Assembly (NCBI GenBank): GCA_946122785.1
Contig: CAMGYJ010000010.1
Location: forward strand, 53,134,162-53,198,161
Reading direction: 5' to 3'
Source: Linum tenue
Taxonomy: Eukaryota; Streptophyta; Magnoliopsida; Malpighiales; Linaceae
Length of the DNA: 64,000 nucleotides
The first letter of the stretch is position 1. Each line of letters starts with the position of its first letter. Positions 37,096 through 50,000 of this stretch are shown piece after piece. Made by a program: the position numbers and the translations under genes. Below the pieces are notes generated by a model. The model searched no databases, was not told the origin of the DNA, and worked only from the letters and a program-made list of their open reading frames with translations.

Positions 37096-40000
37096 CTAAA
37101 GATCATCATCGTCATCGGGAGCCCAAAAACCATGGAAACCAAGCGGGAAATTGAGCTCTCTGGGGACTTCCAACCTCGCCGCAATAGCATCATCGCCTTC
37201 CCCGATCCTCTTCGGATCCAAAATCACCAGATAACACTTTTGTATCGCTACCGCATACTGCAAACACACATAAGCACAAGAGCATTATTAACTCTGTTTA
37301 ACAAATCGAGTCGTTGAAATCAACTGATTTTTTTATATGGTACATATTGAACCTGTCGTTATTATTATTTATTAATTAAATTATTGTAATACACTAGTAT
37401 AAGATTCATAATTAACCTTAACTCGAGATGTTGAGACTAATTAATTTTTTTACTGGCAAGATGTAATTCTACGTACCTCGACCACAAGGAGGTAGCCGTC
37501 GTCTTCTTCCCCCGGTCCCGAAGAGTACTGAGGTTTGGGAACGAAGATTGGCTCGCCGATGAAGGTCCGGCGAGGGGCGGTCCACGTGGCGACGGACCCT
37601 TCCTCGACGTCCATCTTGACCACGGTGTCGAAGGGGAAGTGAGGCAGCGTGGGGCGGGAGCCGGAGCAGGCGGCGGCGTAGACGTAGCGGTGCCTGTCGC
37701 CGGAGAAGGCCGGGTTGATGATGGGGAAGTCGGTGGCCTTGTTCCATTGGTTCAGCGGCGCCACGTCACAAGTACTACCGCTGCTGCTACGTGGCGTATC
37801 GGTTTTTTCTGCTGCGTGGAGGTTGATGGTGACCTCGACGAGGTGCGGGAGGAGCTCGTACTCGCTTTCCTTGGCGAAGTTCATCGCCGACGGGTCCAGC
37901 TTCCCGCTCCGCCAGTTGTATCCTGCAAAAATGAAAAACCACATGTATATAAATAAATAAACTTATAGCGATATTATCCTACTCGCAGTAGTGTGAGGCA
38001 GATGGGATATTAGTCCGATCTATCATGCCTCATTATTAATCATCATAATCATATCTCAATTTATTTCAATATATATTCATACTTCTCGAATTTTGGTTTA
38101 TCTTGAGTCATTTTTCCGCCTCATGTAAATAAGTGCAAGACTTGATCTTTTAAATAGTTGAACTCACTTATTCTTCTAGTATATCTATCTAGTTTTCATA
38201 TAATGGTTTCCCTTCGTTTCATCGTTAAGTAATAATTTTGTGATTATTCTTTCAAATAACATGTGATAATGATCAATCGACCCTATCCCGACCCCTAAAC
38301 GAGCGAATGTATAAACTATTTAATTATATTAAGAAAGCTAAGTCAGTCAGTTAGCCCCGTCAACTAGAACACATATGATATTTCAAATCAATCAAATGAT
38401 CTAACCTTCTAAACAATAGATACATTCTTTCTCTTTCGTCAATTACTATTTTTGTCAAGTTTGAATTAATCAAATTGAAATTTGTTCTAAACTAATCTCT
38501 CTTGAGTATCTTTCTTTCTGCTCTCACAATGATTCGAGTCCTTAACTTTATTAATGACCAACCCCTCCACTTTTAATTGGAGCCTTGTCCCCATTACATA
38601 TATGTATGTATGTATGATAACAACACATTATTGTAATTATATGTTTTCTTTAGTGATTCCCGCCGGCCACCAATGCTTTATTTAATCACAAGTGTTAATT
38701 ATTAGCTCCACAATTTCTTAACTTTCTTTGTCACGTCAATATCAAAGTTTTTTTTCTATAAATTAAAATGTTAACCCAAAATCTACTAGTCCATATTTTA
38801 TGCACTACAAATAATTAGCAAACTATAAAATTCAGTGATCAAATTTAGTGACAGCAATAAACGACCTAGTATCTCAATATTCATACTCATTTTATTCTAA
38901 GTATGGATCAAATCAATCAAATTACAACCGTATTATCCGTATGAGATATCGATTAATTCAAATGAACAAGTTAGTAGATCAAATCGAATGAATCAGATTA
39001 GAAATTATTATCACTAATCTTGTTGAAATAAAATGGAAAAGATAACCTAGGGAAATTATGCTAGTAATAATAAGAATTACTGACCGAAGAGTTTGGTGAA
39101 ATTGAACCACTGGTAGGAGCAAGTGGCAGCGTGGACGCGGATCTCGGCGTTCCCGCTCTCATCCACCGTCTGAAACGCATTTCCGACGTGGAGCAGCCAC
39201 ATCGGCGCGGGAGCCTCCACCGGAACCCTCCAGTCCCGGCCGCCGTCGTCGTTTTCGGGAAAACGCGGGAGCAAGTAAATCGGAGAAGTGGAGCTGCTAG
39301 GTGGGTCCACCGACAGCGTCGATATCATTGGAGATAATCCGCACACCGCCTGGATTGCCCCTGTAATTTAAAATTCGTTGTTTTTTACTTATAACGTGAT
39401 ATCATCGCTAAATTTCGTTCTAAAATTACTAAACGTCGTCGTCGTAGATATAATCTTTACCTAGAACATCGATTTTGATGCGGTTGCCGAACAATATGTA
39501 GTGTGTGTCCGTAAAAGCCCAGTCGTGGATCATTAGCCGATCTGGGATTTCGAACTCTTGCTTCTGTAGTAGCTTGAAATTCGAATCGTACTCTGTAATA
39601 ATGTATCAAACACCAATTAATTAGTGGCCTTAATAATTATTACGTGAAAATGGTGAAATGACCAATTTACGACGTACCATAAAATGTGAAGTTGTTGCGA
39701 GGCATGAGCATATCCTCGGCATTGCATGACAAGGTGAGGAGCCTGTCCCTTTTGGTGTCGAGCTTGTAATGCGACAGCAATCTCTTTGGTGGCATTCTAA
39801 ATACACCTGCCACCTCCCAACAAATACATTCACAAATTAATTAATGTCAAACTCTTAAACGTAGTATTATTATGTTAGAATAATCGTATAAAACTTCATA
39901 TATTTTAGTATAGTAGTATATATAAAATTACAACTGTGTTTAACTAACTAACTAACTACGAGACTATGTTTTACCCACTCTACCACAAACTATTTTATGC

Positions 40001-41321
40001 TAAAATTACTAACTCTAAATTACAACTTCCAATACGATTTTATAATTCATGATCCTGACATATTTTATCAGTTTTGACCGCCTCTTCATACCGGTGATTT
40101 TCTAGCCGGTTTTGTCCGGTACTAGTAGAACCCCTAGTGTGCCGGCCGGCAGCATAGTGATTTGATAACTATGCTCTAAAACTACCAAGAGTCCAAACCC
40201 ATATATAATACATAGCTGGACGAAGTAATCAATTGTTAAAGGAAAAGGTAAATTGACGGTTTAACCATCATTTAGGAAACCGACAGAAAACATAACACTA
40301 AATTGTAAAAACTAAAAAAATACGTACCGTACAAAATAGGCTTCAACAAACCGGCGGCCACATCCCACAAATCGACCCCTCCACCGCCGGCGTCATGCGA
40401 CTCTTTCTCCTTCTTCTCACCACCACCACCACCATCATCGATCAAGCCGAACCTGCCGACGGTATCCAAACTCCGGTGATCAATCTGATAAGGATCCCCA
40501 CCTTCCCAGAGACAGAACAACCTCCTCCCCCACTTCAACACGCTCGTATTCGCCACGTTCTTCATCACCTTCGTGTTCCCGACCCGCCGCCCGCCCTTCA
40601 GCAGCGAGAACGGCCCGCGGTGGGTGAACCGCCACGTGTCGGTCTCCGGCTCGTGCTCCTCCATCTGCGCCTCCGTCCTCACGTACTTGGCCATGAATTG
40701 AACTTCTTTATTCCCCTCCCCAGCTGCCGCCACGTGGAACGATTTGAGGTAACCGTGGCCGTCCAGCGGGTGGACGGTCGAACCGTGGTCGTCGCTGAAC
40801 AGACCGGGTCCGGCCAGGTAGTACGTTCCTTTCGGGAAGTCGGGTGGGACGGCGCCGTTTACGGGGAGGAGGGTGATGGGTTGGGTTGTTTCCTTGCGCT
40901 GGGAGATGAAGAGGAACTGGTAGTCCCAGAAGGCCGCCACGGCGTCGTCGTTTTGGTCCAACGGCGTCGTTTCGTGGTTGGTGGTGGTGGTGGTGATGGT
41001 GGGTGGTGGTGATGAGATCGATATGGCTTTGGGGACGTGGCGGTTGGAATTCTTGTTGTGGTCGTGGTGATGACGTGGTAGCTTTGCCGCCGGTGTCGGT
41101 GAAGGGGAGTTCGGTGGGAAGGATATCATGTGGTGGGGAATATCGGCCTGCATTTTGAGAATCGGCATAGCTTTCTGTCTGAATCGAAATTTGATCTCCG
41201 GCCAACAAGAAGAATAGTTGGTATAAGAAAACGAAGAAGAAGAGGCTTGGCTGGAAGAAATTGTTATAGCAGAAGAAGAATGGCGTCCTGAAGCTGCAAA
41301 ATTTGATATTGGCAGAGTCAA
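37096..41321 (-). CDS. CCD7: Carotenoid cleavage dioxygenase 7 (strigolactone biosynthesis)
   Basis: Plastid enzyme (MAX3/RMS5/D17) that cleaves 9-cis-beta-carotene at the 9',10' bond, upstream of CCD8 in the strigolactone pathway. Six exons: 41321-40328, 39806-39678, 39592-39461, 39360-39085, 37922-37477 and 37257-37096. They total 2139 bases (712 aa) in phase. A Ser-rich N-terminus (ISSSQASSSSFSY) fits a transit peptide. Family signatures: AFWDYQFLFISQRKETT, FSDDHGSTVHPLDGHGYL and GNTKVMKNVANTSVLKWGRR. The four iron-binding His contexts are SHYKLD, MIHDWAF, WLLHVGNAFQ and GFHGFWAP; GEPIFVP precedes the last. Intron 4 is long (1162 bases). It is longer than MAX3 because of low-complexity stretches near residues 75-115 and a Gly/Lys/Glu insert after FGLIDD. 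Its start codon is 374 bases from a divergent RPA-like gene of a Helitron. Confidence 0.95.
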
Positions 41322-41695
41322 AGGAAGCTGTTAAGATTCATATATTATCTCTTTAAAAGAACAAGTTACAAGTTTACTGTTTGGTAGAGTCACGTCTTAA
41401 CACTGTTTTTCTTTGCCACATTTTTACTGCGTTCTCGTCTGTAATCATTGCTTACCTCTCTCTTTCCTCTCTGCTTTTAGCCTGGGTTGCTTCGCCAGCG
41501 ACTTCTCTTCTCTCTGCAACTTATCGGTTTTCGGAACTCCTCACCTTTCCCCTTGAAATGACAGGTCTGGCGCTTCCTCATCTGTTCCTTTCCCCACAAA
41601 AGTCTTGTTTTGCTTTGCTACCTTCCATTTGTGCTTCTTACAGACTTTTCCTCTTCTAGCTTGCTTGCTCGCTTGCTTTCTTCTATTGCTCTTCC
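41322..41695. promoter_or_regulatory. Short divergent interval between CCD7 and the Helitron RPA-like gene
   Basis: Only 374 bases separate the two start codons, so both leaders and core promoters fall here unless leader introns exist. A possible Helitron 5' end (A followed by TCTCTTTAAAAG) is at 41347/41348, only 26 bases before the CCD7 start codon. This is a weak match resting on the TC rule alone. From about 41400 the sequence is pyrimidine-rich. Confidence 0.45.
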
Positions 41696-44600
41696 ATGGT
41701 GACCCATAAATTGCTTCTTGACCTCAGCGACTCCGATGGCCCTCAGACTCTTCTGAAACTGCGCCTCCTAAATGCGTGGGGGTCTTATGGCCTCAAGAAT
41801 CCTACATTAATCTTCAACTACTGCACTCTTTGGAATGATGAGGAGGTCAGCGCTGCTTTCCTTTTTGTGTTGCCACGTAATCTTGCGCCTCCCTTCTTTT
41901 TACAGCCCTCTTATGTTCGTTTCTTTTCTGGCCAGGGTACTTTGATTCAGGGCACGGCTCCTTCGGAACTCACGCGCCATTTCTCTCCGCTTCTGCAGTT
42001 GGGTAGCGTTTACTTCGTGAGCAATTTTCGCGTCAAGCCACCGGCCCCTTCGTATCGTTCTTGCTCTCATAAGTTGACCATCATCCTCTCTGCCGCTACA
42101 CAGTTCGAAGACGTGACCCGTTCGTCACCTTCATTCTGGCCGGATGCGTTCGAATTTACCCCGTTCAGCTCGCTTCATTCCCGCATACGTTCATCGGTTT
42201 ATCTAACAGGTCTTGTGCTGTATTCTTTACGTCTCTTGCTGTCCGTTCTGCAGTGTACTGCTTACCATCCTTTCCTTTTTTCTCTTGCTTGTGCCTCTGT
42301 CAGATGTCGTTGGCGCTGTTGTTAGCATAACAGGCGTTTCCAGCACTGTAACTTCATTCGGTACCACTGTGCGGAGTGATTTGGTGCTTCAGAATGAAAA
42401 GTATGTTACAGATGCACACCACTGCTTTATCGACTGTAATACATTTGGTACTTACTTTCGTTGCTTTTTTCGCCAGTCACATGTTTCTTGATATCAGTCT
42501 GTGGAGTGATATAGCTCGGAATCTCAATAGTCAGGAACTGGCTGTCCTTGGTCGTTCTGGGCCAGTTATGCTTGCTGTTTGCTCACTTCGAGTCACTGGC
42601 GCTACGAAAGGTCTGCATGTACCTTACCGCCGCACTATTCTCCCTTTCATTTCCCTTCCTCTTTTCCTTATTACCTTTACCCCTCTTGTAGGAGGTTACT
42701 CTCTTACCAGTACTCCAGGCACACGTTGTGTTCTCAACCCTGTTTCTGAAATGGCTCACCTGGTCCAATCTGTGTATGTCTTTTCTTATCCTCCTCATAT
42801 TTGTTTTTCCCTTTGCATCATCAGCTGTATTTTTGCCTACTGCTAATTTGTTGCGTTCCTTGCTTTCGCTTTCGTTAGGTTCTTTGCCAGCACTAATACA
42901 TGTCAATATTACCCTCCGAGGTTTGCAACTCCTAATGAGGCAGCGGCCTTCGAAGCTGAATGTACGAAGACTGTGTCACAACTACTTGCCTTGTGTTTTC
43001 CCCCTGTTGCCGATGTATGCTTTTTCCCATTTTGCTCTCCGGCTTACCTGCTTCTGTTCCTTTCACTCCATTTGTTTGTCCGTCTAATCATTTCTTTCGT
43101 TTACTTTTTTTTAGTCTACGCGTTACCATTGTTCTGGTCGGATTGTTTCGGTTGATTCTTCTATGCAGTGGTACTACTTGGGTTGTGCGCTTTGTTCCAA
43201 AGCAGCCATAGATTATGATGGTGTTGACAAATGGTGTGATGACCACCGTCGTTTGGTGCCTCAACAAACACAGAACTTGTAATTCCTTTCTTCATTCTTG
43301 CCCCCATGCCTTTTACCTTTTCTCGTGTTTTCAGATGCTCCTGTACACGTTTTTTGCAGTTACAAACTTCGGGTAACAGTTGATGACAACACTGGATCAG
43401 CAGCTTTTGTTCTGCTGGGTAGGGCCGCTGACCTTCTTGTGGGCTTGACTGCTAACGATCTCTCTACTAGGTTTCCTTACCAACGCAATGTTCTTCCACA
43501 AGAACTTCTGGCTCTTGAAGGGCGAGACTTTACTTTTGACGTCCAGCTTCCAAAACCGGAATATGGGGCTCGTGGCCCGCCAGAATTCACGGTCCTTGCT
43601 GTCAATGAGCAAGAACAGCCAAATTCCTGCTCACCAACTCTTGGTCGCCGGGCAAGAAATGATATGCCCCATACACCACCTCCTAACAGGTTGTTTTACT
43701 GTTCTTCAGTTTGTGGTGCAGTTCCCTTTTGTTCATTACTAATTGCTGCTTTCCGTTGCAGTCCTCACTTGATGCCTCTTACTTCTCCATATGTTGTTCC
43801 AACAATGCAGAACGCTTCGGTAGAGCATGGTTCTTCTGTTGCTTCACCAAGGTTATGCTTCAATTTTACATGTCCTCTTTTCTCTGGTTGTTGCTTGTCT
43901 TTAACTCGGGTTCCTTCTTAAATTTGCAGTGGGAGTTCTCAGCTTGCATTTTCTACTCCTCCACGTCGCCCCTATAGCAGGTTGTTTTTACAATCCACTT
44001 TGCTTTACAAAATTAACAAGCGCTTCTTTGGACGCTGTCGTACTCTTTCCCTATGTGTTGATATTTCTTTTCCATGCGTTGTTTACCATCAATTTCCAGT
44101 AGGCGCATCGCTGCTGTATCCTCGCCCTCATCTGCTGCATTGGGAAGGTTGTCTGTTTCTTGTCTGCTTTGCTAGCTTAGTCTGCTTATACACGTTCTGA
44201 TGTCGTTTCCTGACATGTTTCTTTTCAACAACAGTTCTGTAGCTACTTCTCCTGAACTTGGTCGTACTGAGATTGTTTCCTATGCGCGGTCAGTTTCTTG
44301 CCTTTTCCTGTGTTACCTCAATCGTTCGCCTTTACGCCTGCTAATATTTGTCAATGACTCTTGCACACCCGTTTTAACTGCTTCTTAGCCCTAGAAGTGA
44401 GGAAGTGCCCCCAGAAACTGCAACACAGCGATCCCCACAGTACCTTTCCTCCTGTTAACTTACTTACTAGCTTTACGTGTCTCTTTCTTTCCTTGCTGAG
44501 CATCTCTGTATCAGGGAACTTGCTTCGGACACTACAGAAGCTACTGTGCAGAACAAGAACATAAGTTCGCAGAAAGCGAAGCCGAAGAAACCATCTGCTA

Positions 44601-46069
44601 AGAAGAAGTCTCTTTGCCCTTTATTACTTGCTATGTTTCTTGTACCAAATTTATACATCCTACATTAGGTCTTAATTTCCTGTTTAACTTGCTTCTGTTT
44701 GCATACTGGCAATTTACTTGGTTTTTGTGCACCCTTCGTTTTACATGTGGCCTGCTTCCTACCCATTCCCCATTGTTGTTTCGTTTTACCACTTATTTGG
44801 TTGTTAACTCTGCATACGCCACTATTGCCTCTTGGAATTCTTTTACTTATCATAGTATCCTGCATTGTACTTCGATTTACTGTCCTTACCTTATACAACT
44901 TTGTTGGACTTTTGCAGGAAAACTGGAGGTGCAGGTGCTGCGCGTCGTCCTGCAGTTACTCTTGAAGAAACCGATGTTCCGATATCGTCCCTTCAGATCC
45001 CTGTTGGACATCCTTTGCCAACCGAATCGTCGAATCCTGACTCTGGACATCTTAATGCCCTCGGTGTCAATTTGCAGACAACAACAATTCAGCCTTTGTC
45101 ACAGTATGTGTCGTTCTAATTCTTTGCTTGCCAGTGTTATCTGCTCCCTAGGATTCCAGTTTGCATGCTTTTGGTGCTCTTCTAAACCTGAACAAAAAAG
45201 GTTTCCAGTCTGCACAGAATACTTATTTTTGACGCAACAAATTTGCAAACAATGCTTTACAATTAAAGTTGGTCTTCTGCTTGTATACATGGTTTTAAGT
45301 CGTTACCATAAAATACAATAGCCGATGGATGGCCTTTTGTATCCCTTTCTTCGCCCTTCGCTAACTTACACGTGTTCTCAATGTGCAGACATACAATGTT
45401 ACCTTTCAGTGGCCATACTAATTATCTACGAATATTCTACCTTTTTTGTTTATACAGAACAAAAAAAACAAAATAGTTGTGGCTTCTGCTTACTTGGTCA
45501 GCTTCAAATCAATTTTTTTCTACAGTTGAAGTAATAATCGTCTTTACTTTAGGGAGATTCCTTGTGCAGTTTGTTCTTTGTTGTTAGTCATTATCTTATT
45601 CGTGCTTTGCAAGTTGCTCCCGCATTGCATAGGAATGTGCATGTTCTTTCATATAGATGTGTGTTTTACAGACCTACTTCCTTTGTCTCCTTTTCTAGGC
45701 AACCTGTGTCCTATAAATCCTGCACCTGTACGTCGCCGTCGCTTGGTTGTTTCTTCTGATGAAGACGAACCTGTTGTCCCTTTGGAACTGCAAGACTTGG
45801 ACGTTGAACTTCCACTGCAAGAACAGGCTATTGAAAACTCTTCGACTTCTCCTGTTCCTACCGTTGACTCTACTTTGCCTTCTCCTCTTCTTGCTGGCCA
45901 AGAAGTTCCGCTACTTCCAGTGGGGAAAACTAATCCTGGGAGGGCAAAGCGAATTAGGACACCGTCTGCAAAGGCCATTGAAGCATCTGTGGATGCCTCC
46001 AAGAGGAAGCCAAAACCTCCCAAATCGTCTGCTAAGGAACCTGCTAAGAAGCAACTGTTTGCTGATTGA
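41696..46069 (+). CDS. RPA1-like single-stranded DNA-binding protein of the Helitron (locus A)
   Basis: Multi-exon gene with replication protein A large-subunit-like OB folds. Phase-consistent exons: 41696-41845, 41936-42209, 42304-42400, 42477-42610, 42692-42773, 42879-43014, 43115-43278, 43360-43689, 43762-43851, 43930-43980, 44100-44147, 44235-44288, 44395-44439 and one starting about 44516. DBD-A starts near MVTHKLLLDLSDSD. DBD-B includes VVGAVVSITGVSSTVTSFG and LDISLWSDIARNL. DBD-C includes RYHCSGRIVSVDSS, a partial zinc ribbon (YLGCALCSKA, later KWCDDH) and LEGRDFTFDVQLPKPEYG. After about residue 405 the tail is Ser/Pro-rich with a basic KAKPKKPSAKKK stretch. It either ends near 44668 or is spliced on to exons at about 44920-45104 and 45720-46069 (DEDEPVVPLELQDLD, acidic then Lys/Pro-rich). 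The exact 3' structure is uncertain. Confidence 0.8.
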
Positions 46070-47065
46070 CCGTGATTCGCATCATGCGAGTGCTAATGTA
46101 ACATGCTTGTGCAGTAGCTGTCCCTCCCTTTCTTTTGTATAACTTTTAAAGGGAAACACTCTTTAGCGAGTAGTGCACTATGTACTTTTGCCTTTTGTGT
46201 CTACATTTGCAGCCCTTGCCAAACTTGTGGTTTTCCATTACTGGCACCACTTCTACCAATCTGGTCTGCTATGACATTTGACTTGTATTAGTTACCTCTT
46301 GGTCCAGGTTACCCCTTGCGTACCTGCTTACTAACCAACTCTATGTCGTTAATATCAAGTGACATTTTGCCATGCCCTTCTTTAAGTGGCATAGTATTGC
46401 GCCACTCTGCAACTGAACTCTATTTTGTGCTAAGGAACTGTTGTACTTTGTATCATCATTTGTTGGGTGGACTTTTGCCGTTTAGCCCGCATTCGCATCG
46501 CACCTGTATCTACTTCGTTAGTCACTTGTTTTGCTCTTTATTCGCAGGTCGCCACTGTCTGTTGTAAATGGCCACTTTGAGGACCAAATTGTGCACACCC
46601 TTTTCGATTGCAGGGTATTTAGGTGGTGTCTACCAGCCACACAGTAACTAGATATTTAGATTGTCCACTAATACCATGACTTTGTTTACTAGCTTCCATA
46701 GACCCAAATTATAAACTTATTTTACTTCTATTAATTGCCATCATGCATTTATTGTTCTGACTAGCCTGTTCACTAATGATGGCTTTATTACTTCTCACTT
46801 CTCTAGACTAGCCTGCTATGGTGCATGTTGTATTATTATACTTTTTCTTAAGAAGGATATTTCCCCCTGGAAACACCGTTTACCTGTAGACTGTCTTCTT
46901 CCATAACTGCTTTCCCATTACTGCTTCTTTTTGCTTATTCTGTCTTTGCTGTTGGTCATTGAATGAAATTCTCTGCTACATCTGCTATACTATTACCTGG
47001 TATCTGCCTTCCTCTGCAAATCTGCCAGTGTCTTTATTCCACTGTACCCGTTTAGAAGGCGTGAC
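46070..47065. other. Spacer between RPA-like gene and RepHel
   Basis: About 1 kb of T-rich sequence with only short open frames. It presumably holds the end of one transcript and the start of the next. Confidence 0.5.
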
Positions 47066-50000
47066 ATGGTTAGTTTGGTCAATTTATTACTTTTATCTTA
47101 CTACATTTACCATTGTGTTCCTATACCATGCTACGCTTGTGCCATAGTTCCCAGGTCCTGTTTTTTCCCTAACGTCAGTGTGTGCTCTCAGGCCACTCCC
47201 AGACAGGCTGCACTCCTGCTACCCGGTCGTTCAGCGAATAGGAAGCGTCGTCATATTGGTGTTTCCACTGAATTTGTACCTACCACGCCTCCTTCGAGAA
47301 GTTCTGTGAGGCGTCGTGTGTGCAACTTTGATAGACGGGGACGCTTGCACCCACTGCTTGACTCAGAAGGTGAACTTGACTCATCCGAACTTGACTTAAG
47401 AACTCCTGAAGACTTAACAGCCAGCTCGCAAACTCATCCTCCTGTTGCGTTGGATGGTCATTGTTCGTTGCCTGATGTGCCTCTACCACCTTCACAACAA
47501 GCAGAATTCAGTCGAGTTATCGATCATGGTTTTCCTGACTGTGAATGCCAATACTGTGGTGCACGGTTCTGGTATGAAGAGCGGCTTAACAGGCATGCAT
47601 CTCTTACTCCTGTTTTCACGCTTTGTTGTCAAAAGGGTCGAATACGCCTCCCATTCCTACAGGAAACTCCTCAGTACCTTGAAGACCTCTTGGGTGTTAA
47701 TGGCGGTCCTATGGCAGCGCACTTCAGGGAACATATACGCTCCTATAATGCTGCGTTTTCTTTCACATCTTTTGGAGCACGCCTTGATCCGAGAGTTACA
47801 CGATCACGAGGACCTTATTCGTTTGTGATATGCGGAGAAAATTATCATCGAATGGGATCTCTGCTTCCTGCTGCAGGTCAGAGACCTAAATATTCTCAGC
47901 TATACGTCTTTGACCCGCAGACCGAATTAGCAGATCGACTCTCCAATTTCTCTTCTGCTGAAAGGTCCCTGCGTCCTGATATTGTTTCTGGTTTAATGAA
48001 GCTGTTTGACGTGACAAATGAATTAGTTAAGTCTTTTAGACGAATTCGATCTGAATTGAATGATCCAGCATCAATCAATTTAAGACTGCGTATTGTTGGT
48101 GCAAGGGACACAACATCTCGACAGTATGAACTTCCAACTGGTTCAGAATTGGCTGGACTCATTCCTGGTGATTTCTTGCCTGATAAGGAAGAACGAGACA
48201 TCATTATCGATCATCGGTCAGAGGGCCTGAAGAGGATCACAAGTGTACACCCGAAGTTTGATGCTTTGCATTTTCCGGTTCTTTTCCCATACGGAGAAGA
48301 TGGATTCCATGTAACCATACCGTATGATCCTGTTCATACTCCCAAAACATTGAAAAGGAAACATGTGACTCAGAGAGAGTACTATGCTTACCGGCTTCAG
48401 CACAGAGACGACGAAGGTCAGACATTGATGCGAGGTGGGAAGGCACTTCAACATTACGTGGTTGATGCATATTCCACAATTGAACAAAACCGACTCTATT
48501 ATTTGCGATCGCATCAAGAAAACCTCCGTTCTGAACTATACTATGGCCTTACAGATGCTTTCAACAGAGGTGATGTTACAGGAGATGCTGTTGGCCATGT
48601 TGTTCTGCCATCATCGCATACTGGAAGTCCTAGGTACATGAAGCAACTATACTTAGATGCAATGGCTGTTGTCCACCATCATGGCAGCCCCGACCTATTC
48701 ATAACCTTTACGTGCAACTCCCAGTGGCCAGAAATAACAGAATCTTTCCGCGCTGTCTGTGGTGCACGCAGCGAACTAAAACCAGAGATTGTTGCTAGGG
48801 TCTTTCGCATGAAGCTGAATGCACTGGAAGATGAATTAACACGAGGCCATTTTTTTGGTCAAACAGTGGCAGGTTTGTTCGGTTGCCTTCTGTCTTACTT
48901 CCTTTTACAATTGCCTGTTATCAATTCTCCTTTTCCTGTCACTCTAGACTTCCTCATTTACCTCATGTTTTGTGATCTAGCATAAATGACACATTTCATT
49001 GCCTTATAATTCCAGGTATCAAAACCGTCGAGTTTCAGAAACGGGGTTTGCCCCATGTTCATATACTTTTATGGTTGGATGCAAAGAATAAGCTACGCCA
49101 AGCTTCTGATATTGATGCAACTGTTAGTGCTGAACTGCCAGATCCATTACTAGATCCAATTGGGTATGATGCTGTGACAAAGTTTATGCTGCATGGTCCG
49201 TGTGGGCAAGATAATCCGACCAATGTTTGCATGAAAGAAGGATCGTGTTCAAAGTATTTTCCAAAACCGTTTAATTCAGAAACTACAACGGACCAGTTTG
49301 GCTATACAGTCTATCGCCGTCGCGATACAGGTATAACAGCAGTGAAAGGTACAGCTATACTAGACAACCGGTTTATCGTTCCATATAATCGGAATTTACT
49401 TGTGCTGTTTCAAGCTCATATCAATGTCGAGGTCTGTCATCAAGGCCGCTTGATTAAATATTTGTTTAAGTACATTACAAAAGGGCCTGATAGATCCATG
49501 GTTCTTGCTGAAACTGCTGGCTTGTCTGTATCTGATTCTGCTACCCCAAACCATATCCCTCCATTGGACGAAATTAAACAGTTTCTTGATTGTAGAAGTC
49601 TGTCTTCATATGAGGCAGCGTGGCGGATCTTTGAATTTCCTGTTCATGAACGAACACCGCCGGTTCAGCGATTGTGCGTTCATCTTGAAGGGAGACATTA
49701 TGTTCCTTATAGGAAGAAACAACGGCTGTCTCGAATACTTGCCCGCGATTCTGTTTCAGAGACAACATTGACACAATGGTTTTACCTTAACCAACGAGAT
49801 CCAACTGCAAGGGATCTACTTTATGCCGAGACTCCGAATCGTTATATATGGAATGTGAAAACAAAAAAATGGGCTCCGCGGAAAAGAGGATTCTCAATTG
49901 GAAGAATTGTCTATATCCATCCAGGTTGTGGTGATACATTTTATCTCAGACAACTTCTTACCAAAGTTCGTGGGTCAGTTAGTTATGCAGATCTTCGGAC

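Noticed and set aside
41341..41360. Firm Helitron 5' terminus at 41348
   Set aside because: Only A|TC plus nearby AT-richness supports it; without the matching 3' hairpin and CTRR end this is a guess.
46070..47065. Additional genes between the Helitron RPA and RepHel
   Set aside because: Only short open frames without motifs; T-rich composition is that of introns and UTRs here.
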